Of a DNA stretch of 12,218 bases, positions 1-9,005 are shown one piece after another. The notes below the pieces were generated by a model. That model was not told where the DNA came from. It made no database searches and was given only the letters and a program-made list of their open reading frames with translations. The stretch comes from Lunasporangiospora selenospora (taxonomy: Eukaryota > Mortierellomycota > Mortierellomycetes > Mortierellales > Mortierellaceae). The position numbers and the translations under genes were made by a program. The first letter of the stretch is position 1; the number at the start of each line of letters is the position of its first letter. The DNA lies in contig JAABOA010000703.1 of assembly GCA_015680635.1 (NCBI GenBank), positions 1 through 12,218 of the forward strand. The letters are read 5' to 3'.

Positions 1-133
1 AAAAAAGGAGGCAAAGCAGGGAATGCATGAAGAGACATAGTGATCGAAAGGGATAGTTAAAGTCGTAGTCAAAGTGACAGTATAGAGAAAGCAGGGCAGG
101 AACACTCCCTCTTCTCTCTTCTTCTCGCATCTC

Positions 134-2737
134 TTAATCCTCATGCAAGACTTGGATGACATTGGCAGTCGTGGCTAGACCAAAGACTATCCAGCCCAGG
201 GTATGGCCAACCTCTCGACCACAACCAAAGGCCTCCCTTGCATTCGAGGCAATTCCCAACTGTTCCATCACACTCGAGAGGCAACCAAACTCAAGTAGTT
301 GGGACGTAACCAGACCCGCAAACAGAGCATGAAGACCAACGCGAGTAAAGCCGGCCAGTTCAAATGCCACATGCATGGCCAGCGTCAATGGCACCAAGGA
401 TGTGAATTTGGTCAAAATAAAGCCAAACGAGTTGTCGCTTTCGCCATGTCGACGTCGGTGGTGTCGATTATGGCGATGGCTGTGCTGATGTTCTGCAGCG
501 TGCTCATCTTCGTCACCTATTCGGTTGGCCATCATTATATTGCCAAATAGAAGGAGGGTATTGCATTTTTAGAATCCCCGACAGTACAGTACTCTTGTTC
601 AACCAGTTGGAATGAATTCGAGCAATTGAGGGAAAAAAATGGACTTACGGTGTCGACGCTTGCCGTGCTTGTCCTGTCGCTTCGAGGATTCTGCCTGGAC
701 CTCTCCTTCGTGCTCGTCGTCGTCATCATGCGAATGATTCCGGAGGTTATAATGGTGCGTCTCGGTTCCATCCGAGCTCTGGCTCTGTCGTCGGCCACTC
801 TTGCCTGAGGTGGTGGTGCCCAGATGATATCTTCCACCCCAGGATGATACCCACTCTGGCCAACGTTGTGCCCACCAGCATCCTCCTGCCATCGACGATG
901 CCATGCCACCACGATGCAGCCAGATCTGTCGAGCCAACACCAAGACGTAAAGAGCGGCCAAAGCTCCATAGACTGTTGTTACCTCATGATTACCGCCAAA
1001 GCCGTTGCTAAAGCCATTGCCCAGCCCAAATGATCCACGTTGCTGGTGCTCGTTAAATAAGCTTGCCCGAGCATCACCCAGCCATTGACGGTACGATTCA
1101 TGAACTCTGTCCAAGGATGAAAAGGGAGTGGCGGCACCCCACATCGATGACATGGATGCGGTTGCTTGCTCATACCCAAGTCGAGCACTATCCGTCGCAG
1201 CCTGATAACGACTCTTGGCCGAGTCAAGCTGACGACTTGCATCATCACGGAGACTCTTGTCATAATCTGAGGCCTGGTGGATGGCAGACGAGACGGTCTT
1301 GGATGCTTTCCGAGAGAGAGATGAGCCAGACTTGCGGGCTACCTCGGCAAGTTGCTCAAGCTTGGCACGGAGCTGGGCCGTGTCCCGGTTAAAGTTGTCG
1401 ACCGCAGTCTCATATGCGTGTTTGGGTGCGGTCTTGATCTTGGCCTCAGCCTCCTTGAGAGTGCTCGTGAAGGACTGGGAGGCTTCGTGGATGGCCTTTT
1501 GGATTCGCGCACGGTCAGCAGCGACATCATCCTTGGCATGGCGGAGGGTGTCTTGAAGGGTTTGCTTGCTCGAATCGACCGACTTTTGAAGGTTGGTCAT
1601 CAAAGTGTTATAAGCTTCAGTTCGAGACTTTTTGATACCTTCAACTGCCTTCTTGAAGGCACGCTCGTAGCTATCCTTGGTCTCGCCCGCACCATCTACG
1701 ATGGCATTCCATTGGGTTGTCAGCCAGGCATCTGTCTGTTCTTCAAAGTACTTGGCTTCGTTGAGCTTGCTCTTGATCTTGTCTGGCATAGACTTGAGTT
1801 CCTCTATGGCTTCGTGGTCGCGGCGGGCAGCGCGTTCGAGGAGCCCATTGTAATATTCCTTGACAGACTTCATTGTCGACTCGAACGATGTTTGCGAGGG
1901 TGCAATTTTGGCCTTTTGGGCGGCCTGCTGCCAGAGGTCGGACAGGATGACATGGAATCGTTCGAGCGGGATGTCCTTCTTGGGCAGGGCCTTGAGATGA
2001 CGATGGTGGTGGCGGTTTCCTGTCCGCGAATGGTCCCAGATCTCGCGGCAATCCCAGCCCGAATCTGCAGAAGGGTTTTGGCGCGAGAACCAGTACTGAG
2101 AAGTAGGGCTGCAGGCATACTTGGGTGGGTTGTAAGCGAGCGAGTCGACCGCCGCCTTGAAGCTATCCCACTTTCGATGCATGGTCTCGCTCAGGTCGTC
2201 CTTGCGCTCGGTGACCTCCTGCTGAGTCTTGTCCATCACCTGGAACCACTTGAACCGCGCCTTCTCCTGGGCCTCTGTCTGGACCCGCTCTGCAGCTGCG
2301 AGTGCCTCGCGATACTTGCGTTCCGCCTCCTCGTATCGGTCGCGGGCTTCGTTCTTGAATCCAAAGAAGGCCCATTGGGCATCCTTGGCAGCCTCGTCAC
2401 GGGCCAGCTTGGCCTTCTCGACGAGCTCCTTGGCTGATGCTTCAGCATCTTGGGTCAGCGTCTTCCAGTAGTCGTGGGCGCGACGCATGACCCCATCTAA
2501 TCCTCCATAGCCCGTTGAATCGGACTCGTCCTCATCCTCGCTGTCGCTACTACTGCCACTACGGGGTGGGAACCAAAAATCACGAAAGGACTTGCGGACA
2601 ACCTCCAAGCCGCCATAGTCATCCGCATCTTCGGAGACGACCTCTTCGTGCTCTGTAACGATGGTTGTAGTCCGGGCAACGATGGTTGTCGTGGCGTCGT
2701 TCTTGACCGTATGCGTGCTGACAGACTGTGATCCCAT
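134..2737 (-). CDS. Uncharacterised coiled-coil membrane protein, 2 exons, 823 aa
   Basis: The coding sequence joins exon 1 (2737 down to 649) to exon 2 (516 down to 134). The phase-1 join makes one CGT codon (Arg697), and the total of 824 codons includes TAA. The start ATG sits in an AAGAAAATGG context. Residues 1-55 are Thr/Val-rich, then comes a Ser/Asp/Glu patch. Residues 80-205 and 260-560 are Lys/Glu/Ala-rich and helical, with LEA- or apolipoprotein-like character and probable coiled coils. Residues 207-250 break this pattern with Cys, Trp, Pro and an HHHRH cluster. A hydrophobic segment lies at about 588-606. A basic and His-rich linker follows, then three more hydrophobic segments at about 727-752, 755-776 and 798-819. 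I do not recognise a family. By inference it is an organelle or ER membrane protein with a long soluble helical arm. The intron is well supported, since without it the frame ends 15 residues later and loses three membrane segments. Confidence 0.8.
517..648 (-). other. Intron of the coiled-coil membrane protein gene (132 nt)
   Basis: The donor is C|GTAAGT at 649/648 and the acceptor is AATAG|GTGAC at 517/516. CCAACC lies about 10 nt before the acceptor and may be the branch site. Both borders are phase 1. Reading through would add a short non-homologous tail and stop at 599. Confidence 0.8.
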
Positions 2738-3538
2738 TTTCTTGTGTTTGTGTGTGTTGTAAATGCAGGGTGGTTGATCGATATTGGTTCAGCTGATTAT
2801 ATCCTCGAGCTACCTGGAGCTCCTGGCGTTGTTGAGGCAAAAAGACAGTGAAGGAATAAAAAGAAGCCGTGTGTGAATGTGTTCTTGGAGAGACGGGATC
2901 CCGATCGAAAGAGGTGAAGAAGCGAGCGGTGTTGTGTGGATTCGAGTGTGGGGAAGAGAGGGAAAAAAAAGAGAAAAAGTGACCGCAGACGGCCTCATCG
3001 CCAATTATGCGCCCTATCGACGTCTGTGAGACATTACAAAAAAAAAAAAAAAGCGTGTCATTGAGAGCCACTTGGGAAGCTCAGACCAGCTGGGGCTGCG
3101 TTAGAATCAAGCTCAGGATGCTGTCATCCACAAACGACTAATGGCCGTCATTGCATGTGAGATCAGGAGTCATGGTATTGATCCATTGAGGCAGGCGCCA
3201 AGGAGGTAACATTCCGTTCAGACTCTTCTCGCAAGACCAATAACAGAGGACCAACAGGTCACCACTCTTCCTTCCTTCTGCGCACTGTTTACAAACAGCA
3301 ATCGTACTCTGTATTTATATTATATTTATGCTATAATGAACGCGTCTAGTTGCCTGGCACAGAACCAGCTGGCGGCTTGAATGCATCACACCATCCATTG
3401 ATTGGCAAACAGCTATTAAGGAAGATTAGACGAGTAGCAAGTCATGATCAGTCTCTTTGTGTCTTTTTGTAATCGTATGCTCCATGTTCCAATTTTTCTT
3501 TCTTTCTTTCTTTTTTTTGCTCCATCCTTGCTTTTGCC
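2738..3538. other. Intergenic spacer: promoter of the coiled-coil gene and 3' flank of the rhomboid gene
   Basis: I see no gene in this 801-nt stretch. The part next to 2737 should hold the promoter and 5' UTR of the leftward coiled-coil gene. On the minus strand it is CA- and pyrimidine-rich, and it includes GATATAATC near 2795-2803, a weak TATA-like candidate. A 14-15-nt A run lies near 3038-3052. An AT-rich stretch spans about 3310-3340. The end near 3493-3538 is the 3' flank of the rhomboid gene. I found no clear AATAAA on the minus strand close to the rhomboid stop. Confidence 0.6.
3493..3518. repeat. (TTTC)n microsatellite with T run
   Basis: A short tetranucleotide tract of TTTC units runs into eight Ts. 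It lies just downstream of the rhomboid stop codon, so it is probably in the 3' UTR or terminator region, where it would be A/G-rich on the transcript. Confidence 0.75.
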
Positions 3539-5513
3539 CTACCTGAGATACATGCACCAGCTGCAGTTGTTTGCTCCCTTGTAAAAGTTGATGAGGCCAA
3601 GGGCAATGATGAGGACAATCAGTGGGAGCGAAACAAACCGCAATCCGACCTTAATGAACCTATCCCGTTTTGAGAAATAGACCACGGGCATGAACACCAA
3701 TCCTGTCAAGATTCCCGCAAAGAAACCTCCAATATGTGCTAATTGTTGTTAATGAAAATAGTAATAATAATAATAATAAGAGTGTGAGCTAGAGCTACTC
3801 ATTTCTTCAGGAATCCAGATGCAATTCACAGTGTCTTTCAGCCCTTTTACCAAAGTTGTCAAGGAATGGAAGAAGTCCAAAGGCAAACGAGACCAAGATC
3901 ATGATGGTAAGCTAGTCGAGTTGTCACAAAGAGATCAAAGTGGACAGTGTAAGCGAACAAACCCCTGATAGAAGCAATCCATTGTACAAACAGGCAACAG
4001 AAAACAAAAGGCTCTGGCATACCTTGGTTAGTTCCCAGCATGGACGGATGACGAGCTTCCAGTTTTGGAAGAGATCCAGGACTAGGCATCCAATCAGTCC
4101 AAAGATGGCTCCGGACGCGCCCATTGAGGCTATAGATCAAAGCAAAATATTGGATGAGTACTGGCGAGAGTAGCTTCATTGCAGAGGACAATATTCTCTT
4201 CAGATGGCATGGATCCTTCCCACGGATGTTACACATCACGAGGGAGAAAGTGCACAAAGGCGAAACAGTAGCAGCAGCAGCAGCAGCAAAAAAATAAATT
4301 AAAAAAAAGGTCAGGACTTACGTGCAAGTAGCGGCGCAAAATTGCCGCCAAAGATAAAGCCAACAATGCCTGATGTCATGTAGATGATACCAATTCGCCA
4401 CCAGCCCATATCTCGCTCTAGATCTGCACCCGTTCTCATTTGGAAGAGCAGATTGAAGAGCAGATGAACAATACCTCCGTGAAGGAAGATGGGTGTGATA
4501 AAGCGGAACCATTGGTCTGGCGGCTTTCCTGTTGACGAGATTGGTGTGAACCCACAGACCTCAGAAATGCTACAGGCCTTCTCGGGACTATCAGGGCAGG
4601 CAATCATCTGGGCGTCCAGGTAGGTGCTTCGCATGCACGGTACAAATCGTGCACCGACGACGATGATCGTTCCTGTACCTGGTCCAATCATTGGGTTGAA
4701 TGGGCTTGTCTGGATAAAGGATCCTGTTCGTTGGTATCCCTGTACAAACTCAAAGATCAACATTGCAACCTGCACTGCAGACACGAGCCAGATGAACCAT
4801 GGCCGCCACACCTTGCGCTTGTTCAGCTGTCGTTGGACATTGGGGTCCAGTAACACCTTAGGGATAGGCTCTCCATCCTGTCCGAGTTCGGGGTCCATTT
4901 GTTGTGGCGGATGGGATTGTCCATAGCTTTGGTCGCGACCAAGGGCTGTTGCGTTGCTCTCTTGACCATACTTGTCCCCCTGCGACCCATATTGAGTGTT
5001 AGGCAGAGTCGGCAATGCTGATGGTCCACCGACACCACTGCCGAATGGAGGGTCATACGAATGGTTGCCGTTGTTGGGGAAGGGCTGCGGGGGAGTGGTC
5101 ATGTTCTCGTAGGTCCTAGTGTCCGAGTATTGGGTATGGCTAGCAGCCTCAAGATTCGATGAGATGACGCCCAAACCGACAAGAGGAATGTCGGCTGAAT
5201 GACCTTCAGACGGAGCAGGATGCGTAAGCGAAGGTGAGGGCTGGTAGCCAGAGTAGCTACCGCCAGAGTAGCCACCGCCAGACCACTCGGGAGAACGGCT
5301 GCTCAGAGGAGAGCCTGCATGTTGGAGGGCAGGCGGCACATTGTGCGGATCGTCCACCTCGTGCTGGTTCAGTGGCTCGTGATGGGTGGGGAAATAGCTC
5401 AGGGGTCGACCAACGGGAAATGTCTCCTGTTCAGCATGGTGTGATGGAGGGGGCTGGTAGGCGCTGGTCGCCGAGTATGGCTGGTATGGAGAGTCGTGTA
5501 AATTGTGGGACAT
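3539..5513 (-). CDS. Rhomboid family intramembrane serine protease, 4 exons, 519 aa
   Basis: Exons are 5513-4322, 4129-4023, 3911-3851 and 3738-3539, and all junctions keep frame (phases 1, 0, 1). Rhomboids cleave transmembrane helices of other proteins inside the bilayer. Residues 1-235 are disordered and rich in Pro, Ser, Tyr and Gly. Membrane helix 1 is at about 239-260, followed by a loop with GARFVPCMR and three further Cys. HGGIVHLLFN (His345, His350, Asn354) is the rhomboid helix-2 motif. The catalytic serine is Ser403 in SMGASGAIFG, and the partner is His455 in AHIGGFFAG. A last hydrophobic helix at about 489-508 gives the 6+1 secretase-type layout, and the tail holds a CSWC motif. 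All catalytic residues are present, so it should be active. Location (Golgi, endosome or plasma membrane) is inferred from the family. The frame stays open to an ATG at 5690. I chose 5513 (GCCATG) because the upstream part is pyrimidine-rich and resembles a 5' UTR. Confidence 0.93.
3739..3850 (-). other. Rhomboid intron 3 (112 nt)
   Basis: The donor is TTTG|GTAAAA and the acceptor is ATTAG|CACAT, phase 1. An ATTAAC branch-like motif lies close to the acceptor. The join produces the DNF-AHIGG catalytic histidine segment. The intron contains a (TAA)6 tract at about 3762-3779 on the plus strand. Confidence 0.9.
3912..4022 (-). other. Rhomboid intron 2 (111 nt)
   Basis: The donor is CCAAG|GTATGC and the acceptor is GACTAG|CTTACC, phase 0. 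The spliced product joins ELTK to LTIMILVSF in the middle of a hydrophobic helix. Confidence 0.9.
4130..4321 (-). other. Rhomboid intron 1 (192 nt) with GCA repeat
   Basis: The donor is GCAC|GTAAGT and the acceptor is CTATAG|CCTCA, phase 1. The join yields FAPLLAPSMGASG, the expected lead into the catalytic serine. The plus strand has (GCA)6 at 4271-4288 followed by an A-rich run, so on the transcript the intron has a T-rich and TGC-repeat 5' part. Confidence 0.92.
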
Positions 5514-6763
5514 GGCGAGAGGAGTACCTGTGGGATCGGATGTTGATCGGGGGCTCGAACGGCCGGAAGACAGATGCCGGCCAGAGGAAGATGTAGATAA
5601 AATGGAGAGATGCGCAGGGGGAGGCGAGAAAGAGAGAGGGAGAGAGATGGAAAGAGGATGACTGGGCTGTGAAGGGGCAACGAGCAGCACAGGAAGCGAT
5701 GGCTAGCAAGAGAGCAAAAAATAAAAAAAGATAAAAGAAAAAGGCAGATGAGAGTGCAAAGCGGGATGATGGAGTCGGGTAATTGATGGAGATGAGAGAG
5801 CGAGAGAAAGTGAGCAGAGAAGAATTGTGCAGGAACAAATTAACATGGCCACCAAAGCAGAGGAGCCACCTGGCATGATTCTCCCCCAGCCTTCGCCCCT
5901 GGCAAAGGCCCTGGCGCTTTTGGCCCTGAGGAGTGGCGGGCTGACTTCCTTCCAAGCGAGAACACCCCAGCTGAATACAGCCACAGCCCAATGGGAGCAG
6001 AAAATGAGAGACACCGCCACGACCCTCCCATCCTAGCGCTGTTGAATGTATTATACTTTGTTTTTTTACCCTAAATTTAGCCGGTTGGATACCATGGGCG
6101 CAAAGACCCGCGATCCCTTGCTCGAGAAGGTTGTGTATTGTTTGGACGACATGCCACAAAGCTTTTTTTATTTGTGCAGGTGTCTATGGTACAGAAAAAA
6201 AGGGAATATGCTGGATGATGGTACACATACAGGAGAATTCACGAACAAGAGTTACAAACAGCCAAAGGCCAAACAGCTGGCCAACAACTACAATGCTACA
6301 AAACAGAGACCGCCGCCAGGGACAGGCATGAACAGGGTGCTAATTCACAAACAACAGGGGGTGGGGAGAACGGAAAAAAGAAGGCTGTCCTCTTTCTCCG
6401 CCCGGGGAGCGGGGGAATACAGGTGAAGTACAGTGCAAGAGAAAGTGAACACAAAAGGAGAAATAAAATAAATGGACAAAAAAAAAAGAAGAATGAAAAA
6501 AGAAAAGAAAAGAACAGGGATAAAAAAAGCCGGGACTGTTAGATGGCGATTCCATTTCATCCGCGGCCTATGGGCAGAGGAGAGAAAGTGAGAAAGAGAG
6601 AGAAAAGACGTAGTGTGTGTGCGTGTGTGTGCGTGTGTGCGATGGTATCGTTTTGTCGCCAAGTCCAGAACATCCTAGGGAGAACAAGGCTCTCCAGGTG
6701 TCCGGGCGTGGCATTGTGCCCCGGTCAGTGCATGTTTGGGCTAAAATGGCTGCGACTGGCTTT
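5514..6763. other. Intergenic spacer: rhomboid promoter/5' UTR and BTG 3' flank
   Basis: I see no convincing gene in this 1,250-nt stretch. From 5514 to about 5830 the minus strand is strongly pyrimidine-rich, typical of a fungal 5' UTR and core promoter. From 5845 to 6036 is a GC-richer island with CCAAT at 5988-5992 and a 69-codon plus-strand frame (5827-6036) of unknown meaning. From 6160 to 6540 it is purine-rich with several A runs. An AATAAA on the plus strand lies near 6463-6475. Repeats near 6610 are listed separately. The last part, next to 6764, is the 3' flank of the BTG/Tob gene. Confidence 0.55.
6613..6639. repeat. GT dinucleotide microsatellite
   Basis: GT units are interrupted twice by GC, just downstream of the BTG/Tob stop codon. 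On the transcript this is a CA-rich tract in the probable 3' UTR. I have no functional claim for it. Confidence 0.8.
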
Positions 6764-7952
6764 CTAGTGTGCTGCAACCGAGATCTTGGAGGACGAGGGT
6801 GGCGAAGGGGTTGCACTGGGAGTGATCATGACGGGCGCCTTGGTCTGGGGGCTGGTGATCGGGATGGCGTGTGAAATCCTCACAGTCTGGTTTGGAGGCG
6901 AAGGAGGGGGCGAGATACGAGCAGCATAGGACGGGCGGGGGCCACCAAGGACCTTGGGTTGGAATGGCGAGTACTCGGCAGCGGGCTTCATCGAGACCTT
7001 TCCACGGGTGCCGTCATAGATAGTATTGATCGAGCCGTGGTCGCCTACGCGGAACGAGACCGTAAATGGCTCGACCCAAAGGACCAGGTCGCGAGGAATT
7101 AGGCCTTGCAGCGTGGCCATTGGCAACGAGCTCTTCTCAGCGGCCTACGTGGACAAAAGGGAAAAAAAAAAGGCCAAATCCAGTAAGTGCCACAAAGTCG
7201 ACATGACATGGCTCTGCAGCCAAGATAATCTCCGCCCAAGTTCAGCTTCGCTCTCGTCTCTGCTTCCTGGTAGAAGTCCGTGAAGAGCTTGAGTGGCAGA
7301 CATCGAAATGGCGGGTCAGAGTTGACAGCATGACCACGAAGGATTGAGGCAGAGGAAAACCACACAAAGGGAAGGCCAGACAACAGGGATAGAGAGAGAA
7401 AGAGGAGAGGCAGGGACAGGAGCAAACATGGGGACATGAGGCACCACACAGTAGACGGATTACGAAATAGGAGCAAGGCTCTCCGGCTTGACAAAGGCAC
7501 AGGTACGATATTGTAATTTGGCACAACATGAGCACCAGGCACGAGCAGCAGGACAAACAACGAGCAGCCAGGCGAGTGTGGGGCCACCTCCCGCAGGAAC
7601 AGCCTGGGAAGCAAAGGATTTGTCATCCCAGCAAAGAACAACGAGCGAAGCGAAAGAGTGTGTGGAAATAGAGACGGGCTGGACTTGGGTGGAGAGGAGG
7701 AGGCTAGGAGACCAAGCAAGGAGCAAAGAGATATTATACCTTGCACAGGAGAGGATCGACGTTGCCGCCAAACGAGGTGATGGCTCTGTAGCCATTTCCG
7801 TAGTGGGGGCGCTGCGGGTCCCAGTGGTTAGTGTACTTTTCCTGCATCAGCGCAACCGTCTCCCGCTTAAAGTCATCGAGCGCCTGCGGAGTGCAGGAAG
7901 GCATCAGGAAGCGGCACAAAAAGTCCGAGGCACATGAAATCTCAAGAAGCAT
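6764..7952 (-). CDS. BTG/Tob (APRO) family protein, 2 exons, 197 aa
   Basis: Exon 1 is 7952-7740 and exon 2 is 7144-6764, joined in phase 0. In animals this family binds the CAF1/POP2 deadenylase of CCR4-NOT and promotes mRNA deadenylation and slower growth. The protein starts MLLEISCASDF, matching the M-x-x-E-I start of the family. Box A is YTNHWDPQRP (residues 40-49), then GNGYRAI, then VDPLL. Box B is LWVEPFTVSFRVG (93-105), followed by GSINTIYDG (108-116). The spacing from VDP to LWVEP equals that of animal BTG1, so no exon is missing between. The tail (117-197) is Pro/Ser/Thr-rich and contains a PAM2-like segment at 122-131. The start codon is fixed by the family N-terminus, since upstream frame extension relies on a TTG. 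By inference it acts in the cytoplasm as a deadenylation adaptor. Confidence 0.92.
7145..7739 (-). other. Long intron of the BTG/Tob gene (595 nt)
   Basis: The donor is TGCAAG|GTATAA and the acceptor is CCACGTAG|GCCGCT after a T run, phase 0. At 595 nt it is three to five times the other introns here. The plus strand is rich in AGG/GAG purine stretches. A plus-strand frame (7488-7937) crosses the intron and exon 1, but it lies antisense to conserved coding and I see no protein family in it. I see no RNA gene in the intron. Confidence 0.85.
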
Positions 7953-8696
7953 CGTGTGTTGAAGCAATAGTAGGGCTTGAAAGGAATGGGGTTAGAGGAG
8001 CAGGAGTGAGTGAGAGCAAGATGGCTGTGGAGGATGGAAACGGAGAGCGGTGGTTCGGCCAGGGTGACAGACGGCAATGGGAGCGATAGAGGTAGACAGG
8101 CCGTGCGGGAAGCAGCGGACAATAGGGCAGACAGGCGGTGTAGAGCAAGTGGAACGTAATGGAGGATGTACGACACAAAACAGGTAGTAAGGACTGCACT
8201 GCGGGGTCAAGGATGTAGGTAATGTGAAGGTGAGTGTGAATGGTGGTGAATGGATGGAAAATGGAAATGGAAAATGGGAGAATGGACTGGATTGAACTCT
8301 CTTTTTTTTTGTGTTCAGATCACGTACAAGGGTCACTGTCACGCTTGTACGGCGAATCGGCCTGTTCCCGTGGCCTTTGTCCTAATTCAAATGGTCCTCA
8401 TAACACAGAGCTCTCGAGCCTGTTCCTAAAGCTGGATCAAGATCAAACAGGCTTGCTTTCTATGAGGCGGGTTAACCACTCAGCTCCACCTACAATTCAC
8501 TTGGGTCGGGGATAGGGCAAAGCCTTGTGTCACCCAGGCAAGGTATCGGTGACTTTCAGACATGAGAGCCGGGACAGGCAGGATATTCATAGCACACCTT
8601 CTTGAGCCCCATGCCCCGTGCTCCATGCCAACACTTTGAACAGCTCAGCCGAGTCGACTGAAACGCAGCAAAAAAAAAAAAGACTCGCAAATGAAG
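7953..8696. other. Promoter and 5' UTR region of the BTG/Tob gene
   Basis: I see no gene in this 744-nt stretch. From 7953 to about 8310 the minus strand is pyrimidine-rich, with ATGGAAA-like short repeats at about 8249-8285 (plus strand), consistent with a leader and core promoter. A T run lies at 8303-8310. The rest, to 8696, is mixed sequence with an A run at about 8670-8681. It holds nothing I can name. Confidence 0.5.
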
Positions 8697-9005
8697 CTAT
8701 TGCGTTCGAAAAGGTGTCTCCTTTAAGCTGTGATGGATGGTCCAGTCAAGAAGGTTTTTTGACTTGAGGGACCATTCCAGTGTCGAACAGAGCCGAAATA
8801 ATAAATGCGCGTCTCTTACCGCCAATGCTGGATCTGTAACAGGTAAATAAAAAGATTCAATGAACGCTAAAAGAGATGAAAAGAAAACAGTAGACCTGTT
8901 ACTTGAAGCCTCCTTTGCAAGTAAATGTTCGACCTGATAGCTAGTGAAAGGATCAAAATAACATGCCGCCGTTTCCTGCTGTGAAAAGATTGTTAAAAGA
9001 AGCAC
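8697..9005 (-). pseudogene. Possible gene fragment or decayed gene, minus strand
   Basis: A 309-nt frame runs open on the minus strand, with no recognisable family. It has intron-like borders. TTTTCACAG before CAGGAAACG (about 8980) looks like an acceptor, after a possible TTTAAC branch. At 8902 a GTAACA donor candidate, with acceptor TTACAG at 8834, would remove 69 nt without shifting frame. The predicted part after the first acceptor begins QETAACYFDPF and ends in a stop at 8697. No start codon or upstream exon can be tied to it with confidence. It may be a lineage-specific gene, a remnant of one, a mobile-element relic or chance. Confidence 0.22.
8735..8778. repeat. Imperfect inverted repeat (hairpin)
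   Basis: TGGTCC (8738-8743) pairs with GGACCA (8769-8774), and TCAAG (8746-8750) pairs with CTTGA (8763-8767). One small internal mismatch separates the two parts, and the loop is 12 nt and T-rich. Outer bases GGA and TTCC extend it weakly. The role is unknown. Confidence 0.6.

Noticed and set aside
1985-2120. Possible intron in the coiled-coil gene starting at AA|GTATGC near 2119
   Set aside because: None of the nearby AG sites I checked gives the required phase except one that would make a 12-nt intron. The codons between keep the C/G third-position bias of the gene.
5431-6159. 242-codon minus-strand frame over the rhomboid promoter and start
   Set aside because: It overlaps the true rhomboid frame out of phase and reads pyrimidine-rich leader as Ser/Phe/Leu. 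I see no motif in it.
7488-7937. 149-codon plus-strand frame across the BTG intron and exon 1
   Set aside because: It lies antisense to conserved BTG coding, shows no family motif, and is explained by the purine-rich strand.
7953-7967. Extension of the BTG protein to 7967
   Set aside because: The codon there is TTG. The ATG at 7952 gives the M-x-x-E-I start expected of the family.
8410-8490. tRNA-like A box (GCTGAGTGGTTAA) and weak B box on the minus strand
   Set aside because: I cannot fold an acceptor stem, anticodon arm or T arm around them. The B box deviates from GGTTCGANTCC and the spacing is long.
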